Positions 6,429 through 8,873 of a DNA stretch of 8,873 nt are shown piece by piece; the first letter of the stretch is position 1; every line of letters begins with the position of its first letter. The notes beneath the pieces are model-generated. The model had not been told where the DNA came from. It saw only the letters and a list, made by a program, of their open reading frames with translations, and made no database searches. This DNA comes from CANGYM01 sp044235825 (GTDB lineage: Bacteria > Pseudomonadota > Alphaproteobacteria > JAJTHO01 > CANGYM01), in the NCBI GenBank assembly GCA_044235825.1, contig JBIIHL010000051.1, positions 1 through 8,873 of the forward strand. The letters run 5' to 3'. The position numbers and the translations under genes are program-made.

Positions 6429-7676
6429 ATGATTTTTTATATTGTGACCATCCTGATTTTGCTCGGGCTTTCGGCGTTTTTTTCGGCGGCGGAGACGTCC
6501 CTTACGGCCTCTTCACGGGCCGCCATGCACCAACGGGCCAAAGAGGGCAACCGGCGGGCCAAAATTGTCATGAACCTGAAAAACGATTCTGAATCCGTCA
6601 TCAGTGCCATTTTGCTGGGCAATAACCTTTTGAATATCTTGGCCACCGCCATAACCACGGCGTTTTTGGCCCAATTTTCAGAGGATGGCGTTTTGTATGC
6701 CACCATCATCATGACGGTGGCGATTTTGATTTTTTCTGAGGTTTTGCCCAAAGCCCTCGCCCTGCACCATGCCTCCCCCATGGCGCTGGCCATTGCGCCT
6801 ATTGTGCGGGCTTGGCTGTGGGTGACGTGGCCGGCCATCTGGACCATTCGGTTGATTATTCGGGCCTTGGGCGCAACGCCCTCTTTTCCCACGACGTTGG
6901 CGGAGGAAGAATTGCGCGGGGCCATTGATTTGCACGGTGAAAACAGGGTGGAAACCAAGCTAAGCACCGAGCGCACCATGCTGCAAAGCATTCTGGATCT
7001 GGACGATGTCACCGTGGATCAGGTCATGCGCCACCGCAACAGTGTGTTTATGCTGAATGTGGCCTTGCCACCCGAAGACATCCTGCGCCAGATTATCAAA
7101 AGCCCCTACACCCGTGTTCCCCTTTGGCAGGACAACCCCAACAACATCGTGGGCATTCTGCACACCAAAACATTGCTGCAATCGTTGGATACAGAAACTT
7201 TTTTTCAGGATGTGCCCATCACCAGCCTGATGAGCGCCCCTTGGTTCATCCCAGAAAATGCCAATTTGCTGCAACAGCTTCAGGAATTTCAACGCAAACG
7301 CGAACATATCGCCATTGTGGTGGATGAATATGGCACCTTTTTGGGCATTATTACCCTAGAGGATATTTTGGAAGAAATTGTGGGCGACATTACCGACGAA
7401 CTGGATACCCCCAACCGCGGTTGGCGCAAAACTGGGGATAACGTCTATTTGATTCAGGGCAGCATGACCCTGCGGGATTTAAACCGTGATTTGGGGTGGC
7501 ATTTGCCCGAAGAGGATGCCGCCACGCTGGCAGGGCTGTTGATGAATGAATCGCGAACCCTGCCCCACGTGGGTCAAAAATTTCGTTTTTATGGTCAAAC
7601 CTTTGAGATTGTTCGTCGCAAGGGGAATCAAATCACCTTGATCCGTGCGGGTGATGCCCCTGGGCGCTCTGGCTGA
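6429..7676 (+). CDS. DUF21/CBS-domain CorB/CorC-type transporter (HlyC/CorC family)
   Basis: This 415-residue inner-membrane protein belongs to the CNNM/CorB/CorC family, implicated in Mg2+ or Co2+ efflux. Counting from the ATG at 6429, residues 3-20 are the first membrane helix with the hallmark SAFFSAAETSLTA. The DUF21 membrane domain runs to about 140 and includes LLGNNLLNILATA and IFSEVLPKALAL. The tandem CBS pair spans about 192-320 and includes TRVPLW and the family signature VVDEYGTFLGIITLEDILEE (298-317). A C-terminal CorC_HlyC domain follows (about 335-406). A TTG at 6363 would add 22 residues, but these would make the first hydrophobic stretch too long for one helix. No start has a good ribosome binding site. 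Its 3' end overlaps the convergent DUF6362-like gene by 49 bases. The transported ion is inferred from the family. Confidence 0.92.
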   Translation: MIFYIVTILILLGLSAFFSAAETSLTASSRAAMHQRAKEGNRRAKIVMNLKNDSESVISAILLGNNLLNILATAITTAFLAQFSEDGVLYATIIMTVAILIFSEVLPKALALHHASPMALAIAPIVRAWLWVTWPAIWTIRLIIRALGATPSFPTTLAEEELRGAIDLHGENRVETKLSTERTMLQSILDLDDVTVDQVMRHRNSVFMLNVALPPEDILRQIIKSPYTRVPLWQDNPNNIVGILHTKTLLQSLDTETFFQDVPITSLMSAPWFIPENANLLQQLQEFQRKREHIAIVVDEYGTFLGIITLEDILEEIVGDITDELDTPNRGWRKTGDNVYLIQGSMTLRDLNRDLGWHLPEEDAATLAGLLMNESRTLPHVGQKFRFYGQTFEIVRRKGNQITLIRAGDAPGRSG

Positions 7677-8101
7677 AAAGAATGCACGCAAAACCGTGAT
7701 CCCAACATTGGATCCGCATCTGCCATTTCTGCATCCAAGGCCAAGGCAATAGAGGTCAGACCGCGGATATAGATTTTTCGCAACGTGACATGGCTGCGGC
7801 CATCGTGATCTTCCATCAAGCGCCAAGAAAGGTTACAGGCGCGGGCCCAAACAATACGGCGCTCTTCGGGTGTTAAAATAAAAAGCCAGTTGAGCACTTC
7901 ATCCATGGCTGATATCTCTTGGGGAGTGCTTTTATGACGCGGATGTGTTTGATAGGGCTTGGCGAGCCAGCTTTCCGGCATGCTGCGCACCACATCCGGC
8001 CAGTAACTGGCATAACCCGCAAAGGTTTTGTGGGGCAGAGACCTCAAGGTCTGCGCCGCCTGCTTTAGGGATGATTCAAGGGCTGAAAGAGATGTTTTCA
8101 T
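7628..8101 (-). CDS. DUF6362-like small protein, probable helix-turn-helix
   Basis: This 157-residue soluble protein resembles DUF6362 proteins of alphaproteobacteria and their prophages. It has an N-terminal helix (1-22) and an aromatic YASYWPDVVRSM (30-41). Residues 64-74 read SAMDEVLNWLF, then comes the hallmark LTPEERRIVWARACNLSWRLM (76-96). The region 100-123 sits where related proteins carry a recognition-helix-like segment. This suggests DNA binding, but that is an inference. The start at 8101 has AAAGGAA about seven bases upstream. The last 16 codons, after the conserved part, lie inside the 3' end of the transporter gene on the other strand. It is probably downstream of, and possibly co-transcribed with, the 109-residue gene ending at 8285, although two hairpins lie between them. 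Confidence 0.8.
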   Translation of the reverse strand: MKTSLSALESSLKQAAQTLRSLPHKTFAGYASYWPDVVRSMPESWLAKPYQTHPRHKSTPQEISAMDEVLNWLFILTPEERRIVWARACNLSWRLMEDHDGRSHVTLRKIYIRGLTSIALALDAEMADADPMLGSRFCVHSFQPERPGASPARIKVI

Positions 8102-8146
8102 ATCGTATTCCTTTAAAATCGAACGTTAAAAATTACTTTTTCCGTC

Positions 8147-8181
8147 TCTTTGTTGTCCCTTGATCCAAGAGACAACAAAGA
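8147..8181. other. long hairpin in the leader of the DUF6362-like gene
   Basis: TCTTTGTTGTC (8147-8157) and GACAACAAAGA (8171-8181) pair perfectly over 11 bases. After one C/A mismatch the inner CTTG and CAAG pair around the loop ATC, giving a 15-pair stem. It lies 46 bases upstream of the DUF6362-like start. No T-run follows on either strand, so a simple terminator is unlikely. An mRNA processing, stability or attenuation element, or a protein-binding inverted repeat, is possible. Confidence 0.6.
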
Positions 8182-8219
8182 AAGAGAAAAGGAAAGCGAA
8201 GAGAAGGAAATAGAAAGAG
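8177..8219 (+). repeat. purine-rich tract
   Basis: Nearly every base from 8177 to 8219 is A or G on the plus strand, broken only by C at 8197 and T at 8211. GAAAGAG occurs at 8180-8186 and 8213-8219. In the leftward transcript this is a C/U-rich spacer between two hairpins, a context that resembles unstructured RNA landing sites such as those used by Rho. That role is speculative. Confidence 0.5.
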
Positions 8220-8224
8220 CGTTG

Positions 8225-8257
8225 ATTTCCCTAAAAACCCATTAGGGTTTAGGAAAT
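8225..8257. other. bulged hairpin after the 109-residue gene
   Basis: ATTTCC-c-TAAA-aa-CCC (8225-8240) pairs with GGGTTTAGGAAAT (8245-8257) around the loop ATTA. This gives 13 pairs with a one-base and a two-base bulge. It starts 28 bases after the stop of the 109-residue gene on the minus strand. It may protect the transcript's 3' end or end transcription weakly, but no U-run follows. Confidence 0.5.
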
Positions 8258-8284
8258 GACCAAGGATGAAGCCCCCATCCAAAT

Positions 8285-8614
8285 TTATCTGTTGGGCATC
8301 ACCATACCACACAGGCCATAATCATGGCGGGCCGCCACACGGGGATAGGATAACAATTTTTTCTGGCCCCGTTTGCTTTGCACGGTGTTGGCCAGATGAA
8401 TAACCTCTGCGATGGGCAAAGGTTTGCCATCCACCGCCCAGAGGCCTGTATCGATATGATAAGAAAGACGGCCCCCCAGAACAGCGCGGGCCTTTTGAAA
8501 CAGGGGAATGCTCTCTTCTTCGCCGGAAGACAAACAAACAGAGCTTTCCCCATTTTGGGAAAGGCGTTTCGTGGAAAAGGACTTAGCCGCTACAGGTTTT
8601 TTGTATGTTATCAT
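8285..8614 (-). CDS. hypothetical protein, 109 residues, unrecognised
   Basis: I do not recognise this protein. It is basic, lacks a signal peptide or membrane segment, and falls into two parts. Residues 1-38 are a Ser/Lys-rich, probably disordered leader. Residues 39-92 are a more ordered core with LGGRLSYHIDTGLWAVDGKP (46-65), then a likely helix IAEVIHLANTVQSKRGQKKL (68-87). The start is well supported: AGGAG lies seven bases before the ATG, the best ribosome binding site in the window. A promoter-like TTGACA and an inverted repeat lie about 100 bases upstream. The gene is the first of a leftward pair with the DUF6362-like gene. A small regulator or phage-derived protein is possible but not shown. 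Confidence 0.7.
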   Translation of the reverse strand: MITYKKPVAAKSFSTKRLSQNGESSVCLSSGEEESIPLFQKARAVLGGRLSYHIDTGLWAVDGKPLPIAEVIHLANTVQSKRGQKKLLSYPRVAARHDYGLCGMVMPNR

Positions 8615-8698
8615 GATTTGCTCCTAAATATATTATGAACTTTATAAGAATAAAAACGAAATTTTTCAGAAAAAATGCTTAATCCACAAACACTTCCC

Positions 8699-8727
8699 TT
8701 GAATTTTATTGTTAAACACAGTTTAAT
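8699..8727 (+). promoter_or_regulatory. candidate rightward promoter of the divergent pair
   Basis: TTGAAT (8699-8704) and TTTAAT (8722-8727) are exactly 17 bases apart. The -10 matches consensus at five of six positions. It would drive the partial gene starting at 8794 with a leader of about 60 bases. The -10 overlaps the right arm of the inverted repeat at 8712-8726. Confidence 0.45.
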
Positions 8728-8737
8728 CTTTTGTCAA
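8709..8737 (-). promoter_or_regulatory. candidate leftward promoter of the divergent pair
   Basis: On the minus strand a perfect CTTGACA (-35 hexamer 8737-8732) is followed after 17 bases by TAACAA (8714-8709), a weak -10. It would transcribe the 109-residue gene and perhaps the DUF6362-like gene with a leader near 90 bases. A weak -10 inside an operator would suit a regulated promoter. Confidence 0.45.
8712..8726. promoter_or_regulatory. probable operator: inverted repeat TTAAAC-aca-GTTTAA
   Basis: Two perfect six-base arms flank a three-base spacer. The repeat overlaps the -10 elements of both candidate divergent promoters, the usual position for a small helix-turn-helix repressor site. 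The sequence shows the symmetry; binding is inferred. Confidence 0.5.
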
Positions 8738-8793
8738 GAGAGGGGGGATAAGAAACAGGGTCATTCAATAAACCCCATTAAACGAGGAATTCG

Positions 8794-8873
8794 ATGGCTT
8801 TGGAGGTTTTGCGTTGGCAGTGTTGGATGCCTTCTGTAAATTTGCCTGAGAAGGCGCGCTTGAGGAGAAAGAC
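8794..8873 (+). CDS. start of a gene cut by the window edge
   Basis: An open frame begins at ATG 8794 with GAGGA at 8784-8788 as ribosome binding site and runs without a stop through 26 codons to the edge. The visible protein starts MALEVLRWQCWMPSVNLPEK. The MxLEVLRW opening loosely recalls N-termini of phage or plasmid replication helix-turn-helix proteins, but this is too short to name. It is transcribed away from the 109-residue gene across the shared operator-like repeat. Confidence 0.55.
   Translation, partial: MALEVLRWQCWMPSVNLPEKARLRRK

Noticed and set aside
1..8873. Search for CRISPR arrays, tRNA or rRNA genes, insertion sequences and attachment-site repeats
   Set aside because: I saw no regularly spaced repeats, no cloverleaf-like sequence, no transposase or integrase motifs and no terminal inverted repeats with target duplications.

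Overview
The window looks like a chromosomal segment of a flagellated alphaproteobacterium of roughly 50% GC. I infer this from the membrane-anchored CycM-type cytochrome c, a HAD domain that resembles the N-terminal half of alphaproteobacterial HAD-UbiA fusion proteins, the fliD-fliS pair, a purB protein beginning MIPRYSR, and a DUF6362-like protein. I cannot place it at family level; Rhodospirillales-like or Holosporales-like lineages are guesses.

Layout from left to right: (1) Positions 83-1492 hold two rightward genes that look like an operon, for a membrane-anchored class I cytochrome c and a HAD-family phosphatase with three C-terminal membrane segments. (2) Positions 1543-2584 hold a pentapeptide-repeat gene with its own promoter. 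Its codon use is more AT-rich than its neighbours, it has an unrecognised C-terminal domain, and it looks like a later insertion. (3) Positions 2622-4945 hold fliD (filament cap) and fliS (flagellin export chaperone), preceded by a correctly spaced sigma-54 -24/-12 element. (4) purB runs leftward, converging on fliS. (5) A CorB/CorC-type DUF21-CBS transporter gene runs rightward from the purB promoter region. Its 3' end overlaps the 3' end of a convergent DUF6362-like gene by 49 bp. (6) The right end, 7628-8873, has a more accessory character: two leftward small genes (DUF6362-like and an unrecognised 109-aa protein), separated by two strong hairpins and a purine-rich tract. These face away from a rightward gene cut by the window edge. 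Between them lie two overlapping divergent promoters that share a perfect inverted repeat, TTAAAC-aca-GTTTAA, arranged like a repressor-controlled switch.

Most of the window is ordinary core genome: respiration, flagellar assembly, purine synthesis and ion transport. The parts most worth a second look are the divergent switch and its small genes at the right edge, the isolated pentapeptide protein, the HAD protein that carries a short membrane tail instead of a UbiA domain, and the sigma-54 site at fliD. I see no rRNA, tRNA, CRISPR array, transposase or integrase. No gap between genes exceeds 300 bases.
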